From Flavivirga amylovorans (GTDB taxonomy: Bacteria; Bacteroidota; Bacteroidia; Flavobacteriales; Flavobacteriaceae), in the NCBI RefSeq assembly GCF_030540875.1, contig NZ_JAUOEM010000005.1, positions 310,001-374,000 on the forward strand: a stretch of 64,000 nucleotides of DNA. The letters run 5' to 3'. Positions within the stretch are counted from its first letter, which is position 1; the number at the start of each line of letters is the position of its first letter. The position numbers were made by a program, and so were the translations under genes. Below are positions 34,213-42,759 of this stretch, one piece after another. A model generated the notes under the pieces. That model made no database searches. It was not told the DNA's origin and was given only the letters and a program-made list of their open reading frames with translations.

Positions 34213-35161
34213 TATAACCTTACTATTAATTTTACTTTTTATATCATTTGCTTGTGATGATATTTTAGAAGATGATATTACTGACGATATTGTGCAAATT
34301 ATATCTCCAAGAGAAGGCGTAACAATAGAAGGCAATACAGCTCAGTTTTTGTGGCAAACCATTGAAGGTGCCGATAGTTATAGAGTCCAAATAATAGGAG
34401 ACAATCAAAGGCAAGAAGTAGATTCTTTAGTAACGGTGGCAAACTTCACTTATAATTTAGACCCAGGAAATTATCAATGGCGTGTAAAAGCCGAAAACTT
34501 TGCATATGAAACCGATTATACGTTTCCTGTAAATTTTGAGATGCGTCCTTCAGATGATTTGTCGAATCAAAGTGTCGTACTTCAAACACCAACAGAAAAC
34601 TTATATACCAATAACAAAAATATCATTTTTACCTGGAAAAGTTTAAGTAATGCTGATACATATACATTTGTATTGGCAAAAAAAACTAGTGGAGAACAAA
34701 CCGTTTTAGAAGAACCAGATATCAATAAAATAAGTTTCAATATTGATCCAGATAAAATTGATGAAGATGCCGAATATATATGGAAAGTAAAAGCCTTTAA
34801 TACAACATCTAATACATCTACACCTTTTTCAGAACATATTCTTTTTATAGATACAGTAGTACCAAATCAACCAACATTATCTGAACCATTAGATGAAGCT
34901 AAAATATCGCCTTCTTCTGTTACCTTTAATTGGATAAATGGAGCAGATTCAGGAACTATTAAATCGACAATAACGAATACTTTAGAAATTTCTTCAGACT
35001 CTAATTTTAATACTGTGATTCATTCAGCTAAAACAACAAACAATTCAGCAATATATGAATTCACTACACCTAATACTTATTATTGGCGTGTAAAAGCTAT
35101 AGATGCAGCTAAAAATGAAAGTGATTATAGTATCGTTAGATCTGTTGTTGTTGAAAATTAA
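34196..35161 (+). CDS. Lipoprotein with three FN3-like repeats, 321 aa
   Basis: The lipobox ISFAC gives Cys20, followed by an acidic tether (DDILEDDITDD). Three beta-sandwich repeats of about 95 residues end with YQWRVKAENF, YIWKVKAFNT and YYWRVKAIDA, the strand signature of fibronectin III-like modules. It sits inside the secretion operon between the GspM-like and GspC-like genes and overlaps the former by 17 bases. It may be the pilotin-like or outer-surface partner of the secretin, but a FN3 lipoprotein at that place has no equal in classical systems that I know of. Confidence 0.75.
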   Translation: MKKLNNITLLLILLFISFACDDILEDDITDDIVQIISPREGVTIEGNTAQFLWQTIEGADSYRVQIIGDNQRQEVDSLVTVANFTYNLDPGNYQWRVKAENFAYETDYTFPVNFEMRPSDDLSNQSVVLQTPTENLYTNNKNIIFTWKSLSNADTYTFVLAKKTSGEQTVLEEPDINKISFNIDPDKIDEDAEYIWKVKAFNTTSNTSTPFSEHILFIDTVVPNQPTLSEPLDEAKISPSSVTFNWINGADSGTIKSTITNTLEISSDSNFNTVIHSAKTTNNSAIYEFTTPNTYYWRVKAIDAAKNESDYSIVRSVVVEN

Positions 35162-35173
35162 ATAAGTATCATT

Positions 35174-35671
35174 TTGAAAAAAAAATATTTAAATGGTGTT
35201 TTAATAGTATTACTCATAATTATTTGGGGAGCAGTAGTATATAAATATTTTGGAAAGTCTAATGCTTCAAAGAAAAATAGAGACAATAATATATCAAACA
35301 TAAGTAGTCAACCCAAATACAATGTAACAAAAGATACCTTTTTACTGGAAATAATAAATAAATCACCCTTTAAAGCATCAAAAAGAATTAAAAAACCAGT
35401 ACAAGCAACTAAAGTTAAAGCTTCAACTCAAAAGCCTATTCTTAAACATATAAAAAAAGTAAATACAGTTTGGCCAGATATAAGTTATCATGGTTTTGTT
35501 AAAGGAAATCATAAAACGACACGACTAGTTTTATTAAAAATAGACAAAAAACTTTACAGAAAACGAGAAAATGAAACCGTGGGTGATCTAACCTTAGTAA
35601 AAGCATATAACGATTCTTTAATAGTATCATTCAATAATATAAAAAAAACAATAACGAAAATCCATGACTAA
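35174..35671 (+). CDS. GspC / PilP-like inner-membrane protein, 165 aa
   Basis: TTG start, 12 bases after the lipoprotein gene. It has one N-terminal membrane segment (residues 7-24), a Lys-rich linker of about 80 residues and a small C-terminal beta domain (WPDISYHGFVKG, TTRLVLLKIDKKLYRKRENE followed by TVGDLTLVKAYNDSLIVSFN). That domain has the form of the GspC homology region or PilP, which links the inner-membrane complex to the secretin. It overlaps the next gene by 8 bases. Assigned by layout and context. Confidence 0.65.
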   Translation: MKKKYLNGVLIVLLIIIWGAVVYKYFGKSNASKKNRDNNISNISSQPKYNVTKDTFLLEIINKSPFKASKRIKKPVQATKVKASTQKPILKHIKKVNTVWPDISYHGFVKGNHKTTRLVLLKIDKKLYRKRENETVGDLTLVKAYNDSLIVSFNNIKKTITKIHD

Positions 35672-36173
35672 TTTTAATCGCCTTACCCTGTCAAATACTA
35701 TTTTAATAGTAATTATCATTATAATAACTTTAATTAATTTTTCACAATTCAACAATCAAAAAGACATTGTTTATATAGATAACATTAAACTTTTTAATGG
35801 GTTTAATATGACTAAAGATATTAAGGTTGTTGAAGATGCAAAAATTCGTAAAAAAGGAAAAGAGTTAGATAGTTTATATGCCATTTTCCAGACTATAAAA
35901 GATAAAGAAAATAATAACTTTAAAAGTTTGCAACAACAAATTGCTTATAAGAGCAAAGCTTTTCAAGAGTTACAAGATAATTACTCTCATAATTTAAGTG
36001 AAAATGTTTGGAACAGACTTAATAATTATATAAAAGAATACGCAGAAACTAATAACTTAAAAATTATTTTAGGAACCAGTGGTAATGGTAATGTGATGTT
36101 TGCTCAGGAATCAATAGACATTACAAATCAGATTTTAGAATATTCGAATATTAAATATGAAGGCAATAATTAA
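35664..36173 (+). CDS. Skp/OmpH-like coiled-coil protein, 169 aa
   Basis: An uncleaved-looking hydrophobic segment (residues 10-26) is followed by VYIDNIKLFNGFNMTKD, a coiled coil (residues 60-115) and a closing beta strand (LKIILGTSGNGNVMFA). This is the order of the Skp/OmpH family of periplasmic chaperones. The membrane anchor differs from soluble Skp. As last gene of the secretion operon it may hold substrates of the secretin in the periplasm. Its stop codon lies in the terminator at 36171. Confidence 0.7.
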   Translation: MTNFNRLTLSNTILIVIIIIITLINFSQFNNQKDIVYIDNIKLFNGFNMTKDIKVVEDAKIRKKGKELDSLYAIFQTIKDKENNNFKSLQQQIAYKSKAFQELQDNYSHNLSENVWNRLNNYIKEYAETNNLKIILGTSGNGNVMFAQESIDITNQILEYSNIKYEGNN

Positions 36174-36218
36174 GGGTTAGCCTTAAACATATCAAGGAAA
36201 TCCCTTACCTGTTTTTTT
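36171..36218 (+). terminator. Terminator of the secretion operon
   Basis: TAAGGG (36171-36176) pairs with CCCTTA (36202-36207), with an inner CCTT/AAGG pair (36181-36184, 36194-36197). A run of seven T follows at 36212-36218. The first arm includes the TAA stop of the Skp-like gene. The genes from 36262 on would therefore need their own promoter or partial read-through. Confidence 0.6.
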
Positions 36219-36261
36219 GAAGCTTTATATAGTTTTAAGGAATAATTAATTCAGGGTTTTT

Positions 36262-36864
36262 ATGATATTTTTTAAAAGGTGTTTTCCCTCAATATCTTTT
36301 GTTTTAATGTTTGTGTTCGGATTGTTGGTTTCATGCAACAAGTCTTCAAAATATAGAGATCTCCCCGAATATAAATTTTTTAATTTACAGCAACAAGGTT
36401 GGAAATCTAAGCGCGTCACACAATTTGTTAGCGATATAAATTATACGGCTACAGAAGTCCCTATTCAATACTATCTTCTTAAAGATAATCAAGCAGATTA
36501 TGCTAAAGTAGATTCACTTTATCAGGTAAATAGTAAAGAACGTATCATCGAAGTTGAGTTTCAACATACTAGTGAGGCAGATTTACTACTAAAAGACCAT
36601 ACAAATAAAACTTACAAAGATGCTGTAAAATACATAGCATTTACTATCGAAAAAGATTTTACTGTAATAACATCTTCTAACGACACCATACCATGCTCTG
36701 GTGTGAATTTTGAGCGTAATTTTAAAGTAGCACCTTTTAAGCGCGTCTTACTATACTTCAATGATATCCCGCCCAACGATCATATTAAACTAATCTATCA
36801 GGACCAACTATTCGGTAATGGAATCATAAAATTCAATTTAACAGATTCACCTTTAAAAGTTTAA
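36262..36864 (+). CDS. Hypothetical lipoprotein, 200 aa
   Basis: A signal peptide with lipobox LLVSC (Cys25) is followed by a domain with no recognised family. Conserved-looking parts are YKFFNLQQQGWKSKRVTQFV near residues 38-57 and an alternating-strand C-terminus. It is the first gene after the secretion operon terminator and lies 4 bases before the first FN3 adhesin, so it is co-transcribed with the surface proteins. It may be an outer-membrane partner of them; function unknown. Confidence 0.65.
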   Translation: MIFFKRCFPSISFVLMFVFGLLVSCNKSSKYRDLPEYKFFNLQQQGWKSKRVTQFVSDINYTATEVPIQYYLLKDNQADYAKVDSLYQVNSKERIIEVEFQHTSEADLLLKDHTNKTYKDAVKYIAFTIEKDFTVITSSNDTIPCSGVNFERNFKVAPFKRVLLYFNDIPPNDHIKLIYQDQLFGNGIIKFNLTDSPLKV

Positions 36865-36868
36865 AATT

Positions 36869-39151
36869 ATGAAGTCAATTATAAAACTGATTATCTTATT
36901 TGTTTGTAGTATTATATTTGCTCAAAACGATTCTGCTTACCAAGCCATATTGGATGAAGCCACAGCACAAGGATATACCTTGCCCAGTGCAGCAGATCAA
37001 ACCATACAAAATCAAATAATTGTTAGTGCAAAAGCCAGTGGTATATGGGCTACCTCCGATCTCATATTGTATTTTAAAGGAAGTGGCGATAAAAATTTCA
37101 AACTTATTAACTGGAAGAACCCTACAGGAGCTAAAGCTACAGAAGAAAGTTTTGGAGGTTCTCTTACATGGTCTTTATCAGGAGTTAAAGGGGATGGGTT
37201 AGATTTGATTGATACTCATTTTAACCCATCTGTAGGAGGTATAAATTATACTCAAAATGATGCAGGGTTTTATGCGAAGGTTTCACAAGCGTATACTAAT
37301 GAATTTACTGTATCTAGTGGATCAAATATTAGTTTGTCCACTACACTTCAAAGACCAGAAATAAATTCAGATGCCACTATAGCTCCAGTTTTTACATTTC
37401 CTGGAACTGGTTTGCTAGGAGTTTCAAGAAATAATGCTACCTCTTATATCGTTTCAGTTGGAACAGTTTTAACTACATTAACACACGCTTCAGGAAATAT
37501 TGGAAGTGAGACTATTGGTGTTTTAGGGAATATTAGCACGACTGTAACCAATCCTTATACCAGATTTGATGGTGAAGTTGCCTATGTTATTATAGGAGCA
37601 GATATGTCCGGTAAATTATCAGATATAGAAATAGCTTTTGATACAACATCTGCTGATACCCAATCCCCTACAGCACCGACATTATCTAGTACAGTACAAA
37701 CCGACACTACAGTAGATTTAAGCTGGACAGCAGCTACAGATAATATAGCGGTTACAGGGTATAAAGTATATAAAGACGCTGTATTAGAAAGTACTTTAGG
37801 CAATGTTTTAAGCTATCAAGTTACTGGTCTTACAGCTGCAACCACCTATAACTTTACAGTAACTACTTTAGATGCAGCAGGTAATGAAAGTGTGGTTAGC
37901 AATACACTAAATATTACTACAGATGTTTCTTCAGGAAATAGCCCTGTCCAAGTATCATCAAAAATAGGATTAAGTACAGAAGATTCAGAAGAAAGACTAA
38001 CAGATGGTTTTATAACTATTACAAGTAATGACCTTGATTTTATTGATAATACTGCTGTAGGATTATATTTTAAAGCTTTAAATATTCCACAAGGAGCTAC
38101 TATACAAAATGCATATATTCAATTTACCGCAGATGAGATAAGGACAGGAATATCAACTCTTAATATTGCTGCGGAAGCTTCCAATAACCCTCAGATTTGG
38201 TCTTCGAGCTCTGGAGATATATCAAGTAGATTAAAGACAAATACTATTGTACAGTGGTCTCCCCCAGATTGGAATACTGTTAATGAAAGAGACACACCAC
38301 AACAAACACCAGATTTATCGTCTATGCTACAAGAAATAGTTAATAGGAGTGGCTATTCTAGTACAGATGCAATTAATATAATCATTTCTCATATTTCTGG
38401 GTTAAGAAATGCAGTAAGCTATGATCAAGAACCCAATGATGCTCCAGAAATTTTTGTCACTTATACTGCTGGCTCTGCGTCTGATAACCAATCTCCAACA
38501 GCACCAACCCTATCTAGCACAACTCAAACAGATACCGCAGTAGATTTAAGTTGGACAGTAGCTACAGATAATATAGCAGTAACACAATATAAAATATATA
38601 AAGATGGGGTATTAGAAACTACATTAGGTAATGTGTTAACCTATCAAGTAACAGGGCTTACTGCTTCAACTGCATATAATTTTACAGTCACGGCTTTAGA
38701 TGCAGCCGGTAATGAAAGTGTGGTTAGTAATATTTTGGCTATAACTACAAATGCAGCTTCAGGAGGAGGTTCTGGGAATTGGATTCTAAACAATCAAAAT
38801 GTTTATTACAATACAGGTAATGTTGGTATTGGTACAACTACACCAGATGAAAAACTGGCTGTAAATGGAAATATTCATACAAAAGAAGTACGCGTAGATT
38901 TAACTGGTTGGAGTGATTTTGTTTTCGAAAAAGATTACAAATTACCTTCTTTAAAAGAGGTTGAAATACACATCAAAGAAAAAGGGCATTTAAAAGATAT
39001 ACCATCTGCAAAAAATGTAGAAGAAAACGGTATTCTATTAGGAGATATGAATGCGAAGCTCCTTCAGAAAATAGAAGAATTAACCCTTTACATTTTGCAA
39101 CAAGAAAATCGTATAAAAAAAATAGAAAAGTTATTAAATAAAAGTAAATAA
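36869..39151 (+). CDS. Secreted FN3 adhesin with C-terminal tail-fibre-like module, 760 aa
   Basis: Signal peptide ending IIFAQ (residue 19). Residues 20-255 are an N-terminal beta domain. A FN3 module covers about 268-352. A DNRLRE/CBM96-like domain covers about 360-540 (VGLYFKALNIPQGATIQNAY). A second FN3 covers about 545-630. The C-terminal module begins LNNQNVYYNTGNVGIGTTTP and runs through DFVFEKDYKLPSLKEVEIHI and GILLGDMNAKLLQKIEELTL to a coiled end. That module is shared with the next two genes and resembles the trimeric tail-fibre ends common in Bacteroidota. No type IX sorting domain is seen. Confidence 0.8.
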   Translation: MKSIIKLIILFVCSIIFAQNDSAYQAILDEATAQGYTLPSAADQTIQNQIIVSAKASGIWATSDLILYFKGSGDKNFKLINWKNPTGAKATEESFGGSLTWSLSGVKGDGLDLIDTHFNPSVGGINYTQNDAGFYAKVSQAYTNEFTVSSGSNISLSTTLQRPEINSDATIAPVFTFPGTGLLGVSRNNATSYIVSVGTVLTTLTHASGNIGSETIGVLGNISTTVTNPYTRFDGEVAYVIIGADMSGKLSDIEIAFDTTSADTQSPTAPTLSSTVQTDTTVDLSWTAATDNIAVTGYKVYKDAVLESTLGNVLSYQVTGLTAATTYNFTVTTLDAAGNESVVSNTLNITTDVSSGNSPVQVSSKIGLSTEDSEERLTDGFITITSNDLDFIDNTAVGLYFKALNIPQGATIQNAYIQFTADEIRTGISTLNIAAEASNNPQIWSSSSGDISSRLKTNTIVQWSPPDWNTVNERDTPQQTPDLSSMLQEIVNRSGYSSTDAINIIISHISGLRNAVSYDQEPNDAPEIFVTYTAGSASDNQSPTAPTLSSTTQTDTAVDLSWTVATDNIAVTQYKIYKDGVLETTLGNVLTYQVTGLTASTAYNFTVTALDAAGNESVVSNILAITTNAASGGGSGNWILNNQNVYYNTGNVGIGTTTPDEKLAVNGNIHTKEVRVDLTGWSDFVFEKDYKLPSLKEVEIHIKEKGHLKDIPSAKNVEENGILLGDMNAKLLQKIEELTLYILQQENRIKKIEKLLNKSK

Positions 39152-42100
39152 CCATTATTTATGAAATCAACTATAAAATTAATCATCTTATTTATTTGTA
39201 ATATTTCGTTTGCTCAAATGAATCTTTTAGATAGCTCTACATGGACAGTAGGAACGGGTTCTGTATCTGGATTTTCACATTATGGAGCTGTTGCTGAAAA
39301 TATAAGAGAAATAGGTGTAAATCCATACGGGACATCCGGAGTTTTATGGAAAGTTATGCCAGATAGTGATACTTCATCAAGTTATAATGGTGGTTGGGAA
39401 ACCGATTATATTAACATTGATCATACAAAAACATATCGCTTCACTACTTGGATGAAAAAAACAAACTCAAATGATGGGTCTATTTACTTTGCGTTCTTTT
39501 GTCGTGATAATAACGATAATGCTGCAGGTTTAAAATTAGATGGCATTGTGAATAGTGCTCCTTATCCTTTTTCTGCTGACCTTCCTTTATTGGATCAATG
39601 GTATCTCATGGTTGGATACGTTCATGAAAGTAACTATTCAACTCAGACTAGTATCGGAGGTGTATATGACCTTAATGGAATTAAACAAGTAGATATTTTA
39701 GATTTTAAGTTTTCAAATACGGCAACTCGTTTTATACAACGAAATTATTTAAGAATTAGTAACAACATAAATGATGAACTATTCTTATATAATCCAACTA
39801 TGTACGAAGTGAATGGGCAGGAACCAACGATTCAGGAGCTTATTGATGGACCAGACACCCAAGTTCCAACAACCTCAACACTATCAAGCGCAGCTCAAAC
39901 AGATACAACAGTAGATTTAAGTTGGACGACAGCCACAGATAATATAGCTGTTACAGGCTACAGAGTATATAAAGATGGCGTATTAGAAACAACTCTAGGA
40001 AATGTGTTAATCTATCAAGTAACGGGACTTACAGCTTCAACTGCATATAATTTTACAGTAACCGCTTTAGATGCTGCTGGTAATGAAAGTATATTAAGTA
40101 ATCCAATAAATATTACAACCAATGTTGCTTCAGGAGGTGGTTCAGGTAATTGGACGTTAAACAATCAAAATGTGTATTACAATACAGGTAATGTAGGTAT
40201 AGGAACTTCAACACCAGATGAAAAACTAGCTGTAAACGGAAACATTCACACCAAAGAAGTACGCGTAGATTTAATTGGTTGGAGCGATTTTGTTTTCGAA
40301 AAAAATTACAAGTTACCCTCTTTAAAAGAAGTTGAGCAACATATTAAAGAAAAAGGACATTTAAAAGATATTCCTTCAGCAAAAAAAGTAAAAGAGCATG
40401 GGATTCTATTAGGAGATATGAATGCTAAACTCTTACAGAAAATAGAAGAATTAACTCTTTATATTTTACAACAACAACGAGAAATAAATAAAAAGGATGT
40501 CGATATTTTTAATCTTGAAAAACACTTAAAGACTCAAGAAAACCGAATTAAAAAAATAGAAAAATTATTAAATAAAAATTGATAAGACATTATATGAAAT
40601 CACTTATAAAGTTAGTCTTTTTACTTGTTTGTAGTATTACATCTGCCCAAACAAATCTTTTAGATACTTCTACTTGGACAATAGGCACGGGTTCTGCACC
40701 AGGTTTTAATAGAACCGGGACAGATGGAGAAAACATTAGGGAAATGGGTATAGGTCCTCATGGCACATCAGTGCTTTTATGGAAAACAATTCCTGAAGCT
40801 ACTGGAAATTCTGGTGCAGGGGGATGGAGTACAGATCTTATAAATATAGATCCAACTAAAACATATCGCTTTACAGTTTGGTTAAAAAAAACGAACTCAT
40901 TTGATGGAAACACCCCTTTTCGAGCAAGAGCGTTAGATGCTTCAGATAACTTAGTCGTTAATAATCTTAATGGAAGCCCTCATGTAAACCCTTATTTTGG
41001 AGGGGCAGATGTTCCTACTCTCGACCAGTGGTACTTGTTGGTGGGTTTTATGCATCATGATTCTTATACAAATACAGTTAGCATTGGTGGCCTTTATAAT
41101 GGAGCAACAGGAAATAAAGACCAAGATGCAACCGATTATAAGTTTCAATCTACGGCTACTAAAATATATCAGTCAATTTGGCTTTCTAGTAATAATAATG
41201 CTAACGATTCTCAATTTTATTATGCCCCAACGATGTACGAAGTCAATGGGCAGGAGCCAACAATTCAGGAGCTTATTGATGGTCCTGACACTCAAGTACC
41301 AACCGCACCAACCTTATCTAGTACAACTCAAACAGATACAACAGTAGATTTAAGTTGGACAGCGGCAACTGATGATACAGCAGTTACAGAATATAAAGTC
41401 TATAAAGATGGTATATTAGAAACTACATTAGGTAATGTGCTAACCTATCAAATAACAGGGCTTACAGCCGCGACTGGTTATAATTTTACAGTGACTGCTT
41501 TAGATGCTGCAAGCAATGAAAGTGTAGCTAGTAATACTTTGGTTATTACTACAAATGCTTCTATTCAAGGAATATCTTTACCTTTTCGGGTTAATGCAGG
41601 TGGTTTAGAAACCACTTACAGTGGTAACACTTTCCTTTTGGATCAATATTTCACTGGCGGAAATACCTCAGAATATCTTGCAGTTCCTGAAGTATACAAT
41701 AATGAGCGGTGGGGGGATTTTTCTTATGATGTCCCTGTAGAAAATGGTAACTATGATGTTATTTTACATTTTATTGAAGCTCATTTTAACGCTGTAAATC
41801 TGCGAGTTTTTGATGTGAAAATGGAAGGTGTTCTAGTATTGGATAACTATGACATCTATCAGGAAAATGGTGAAAACCAACCTGCCACTAAATTATTTAA
41901 TAATGTGGAGGTAAATGATGGAATTCTTAATTTGGAATTTTCAACAAATGGCACTGGTGGTGAAGTAGACACTGCAAAACTTTCAGGGTTTGAAATATTA
42001 AATTCTAATACAGACACTCAAATTCCTACAACTTCTACACTTTCAAGTACAGGACAAACAGATACAACAGTAGATTTAAGTTGGACAGCAGCCACAGATA

Positions 42101-42717
42101 ATGTAGCCGTTACAGGATACAAAGTATATAAAGAAGGCGTATTAGAAACTACTTTAGGCAATGTATTAATCTACCAAGTAACAGGTCTCACAGGATCAAC
42201 TGCATACAACTTTACAGTGACTGCTTTAGACGCTGTAGGCAATGAAAGTGTGGATAGCAATATCTTGGCTATTACTACGAATGCAGCTTCAGGAGGAGGT
42301 TCTGGTAATTGGACCCTAAACAATCAAGATGTATACTACAACTTAGGCAATGTAGGTATTGGCACAACAATTCCAGACTCTAAACTTACCGTAAAAGGAA
42401 GCATTCACAGCGAAGAAGTAAAAATAGATTTATCAGTTCCTGCTCCCGATTATGTCTTTGAAACAGATTATAATTTAACACCATTAGAAAAACTCCGAAA
42501 TTATATTAAAACTTATAAGCATTTACCAAATATACCAACAGCCAAAGAGATGGAAGCTAACGGTGTTGAATTAGGTATTATGAATATGAAACTTTTGGAA
42601 AAAATAGAAGAACTGACTTTATACATTTTACAACAGCAAAAAGTATTAAATGAGCAAGTTCAAAAAAATGAAATGCAGGAAAAGAGATTAACAGAATTAG
42701 AAAAATTAACAAAGGGA
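38755..42717 (+). repeat. Shared FN3 plus C-terminal module repeated in three adhesin genes
   Basis: The C-terminal modules at 38755-39148, 40126-40580 and 42290-42717, each preceded by a FN3 module (about 38494-38754, 39870-40125 and 42025-42289), are close paralogues. The FN3 core TVDLSW..ATDN.AVT.YK.YK and LGNVL.YQ(V/I)TGLT occurs five times. Nucleotide identity is visibly higher here than in the N-terminal halves. Confidence 0.7.
39161..40582 (+). CDS. Secreted FN3 adhesin, 473 aa
   Basis: Signal peptide ending ISFAQ (residue 19). Residues 20-235 are a jelly-roll-like domain (LLDSSTWTVGTGSVSGFSHY, LDQWYLMVGYVHESNY), the kind found in carbohydrate-binding surface proteins. One FN3 module follows (about 238-320), then the shared C-terminal module from LNNQNVYYNTGNVGIGTSTP, ending in a coiled coil (about 430-473). 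It lies 9 bases after the first adhesin and shares long near-identical stretches with it from FN3 on. Probably an alternative-specificity paralogue. Confidence 0.8.
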   Translation: MKSTIKLIILFICNISFAQMNLLDSSTWTVGTGSVSGFSHYGAVAENIREIGVNPYGTSGVLWKVMPDSDTSSSYNGGWETDYINIDHTKTYRFTTWMKKTNSNDGSIYFAFFCRDNNDNAAGLKLDGIVNSAPYPFSADLPLLDQWYLMVGYVHESNYSTQTSIGGVYDLNGIKQVDILDFKFSNTATRFIQRNYLRISNNINDELFLYNPTMYEVNGQEPTIQELIDGPDTQVPTTSTLSSAAQTDTTVDLSWTTATDNIAVTGYRVYKDGVLETTLGNVLIYQVTGLTASTAYNFTVTALDAAGNESILSNPINITTNVASGGGSGNWTLNNQNVYYNTGNVGIGTSTPDEKLAVNGNIHTKEVRVDLIGWSDFVFEKNYKLPSLKEVEQHIKEKGHLKDIPSAKKVKEHGILLGDMNAKLLQKIEELTLYILQQQREINKKDVDIFNLEKHLKTQENRIKKIEKLLNKN

Positions 42718-42720
42718 TAA
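40594..42720 (+). CDS. Secreted FN3/malectin adhesin, 708 aa
   Basis: Start set at the ATG at 40594, because it begins a normal signal peptide (MKSLIKLVFLLVCSITSAQ). A TTG 15 bases upstream overlaps the previous stop and is less likely. Residues 20-235 are a jelly-roll domain related to that of the previous gene. Then come a FN3, a malectin-like sugar-binding domain (LPFRVNAGGLETTYSGNTFL to LSGFEIL, about 320-475), a second FN3 and the shared C-terminal module in a more diverged form (PDYVFETDYNLTPLEKLRNY). Paralogue of the two preceding adhesins. Confidence 0.8.
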   Translation: MKSLIKLVFLLVCSITSAQTNLLDTSTWTIGTGSAPGFNRTGTDGENIREMGIGPHGTSVLLWKTIPEATGNSGAGGWSTDLINIDPTKTYRFTVWLKKTNSFDGNTPFRARALDASDNLVVNNLNGSPHVNPYFGGADVPTLDQWYLLVGFMHHDSYTNTVSIGGLYNGATGNKDQDATDYKFQSTATKIYQSIWLSSNNNANDSQFYYAPTMYEVNGQEPTIQELIDGPDTQVPTAPTLSSTTQTDTTVDLSWTAATDDTAVTEYKVYKDGILETTLGNVLTYQITGLTAATGYNFTVTALDAASNESVASNTLVITTNASIQGISLPFRVNAGGLETTYSGNTFLLDQYFTGGNTSEYLAVPEVYNNERWGDFSYDVPVENGNYDVILHFIEAHFNAVNLRVFDVKMEGVLVLDNYDIYQENGENQPATKLFNNVEVNDGILNLEFSTNGTGGEVDTAKLSGFEILNSNTDTQIPTTSTLSSTGQTDTTVDLSWTAATDNVAVTGYKVYKEGVLETTLGNVLIYQVTGLTGSTAYNFTVTALDAVGNESVDSNILAITTNAASGGGSGNWTLNNQDVYYNLGNVGIGTTIPDSKLTVKGSIHSEEVKIDLSVPAPDYVFETDYNLTPLEKLRNYIKTYKHLPNIPTAKEMEANGVELGIMNMKLLEKIEELTLYILQQQKVLNEQVQKNEMQEKRLTELEKLTKG

Positions 42721-42759
42721 TTCTTCTTTTTAGTAATAATAAAATTATAATAAACCACT

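Noticed and set aside
25003-36173. Tad pilus locus
   Set aside because: The cluster has one GspF with two domains, a GspE with zinc Cys pairs and GspL/M/C-like proteins; no TadZ, RcpC or paired TadB/TadC were seen.
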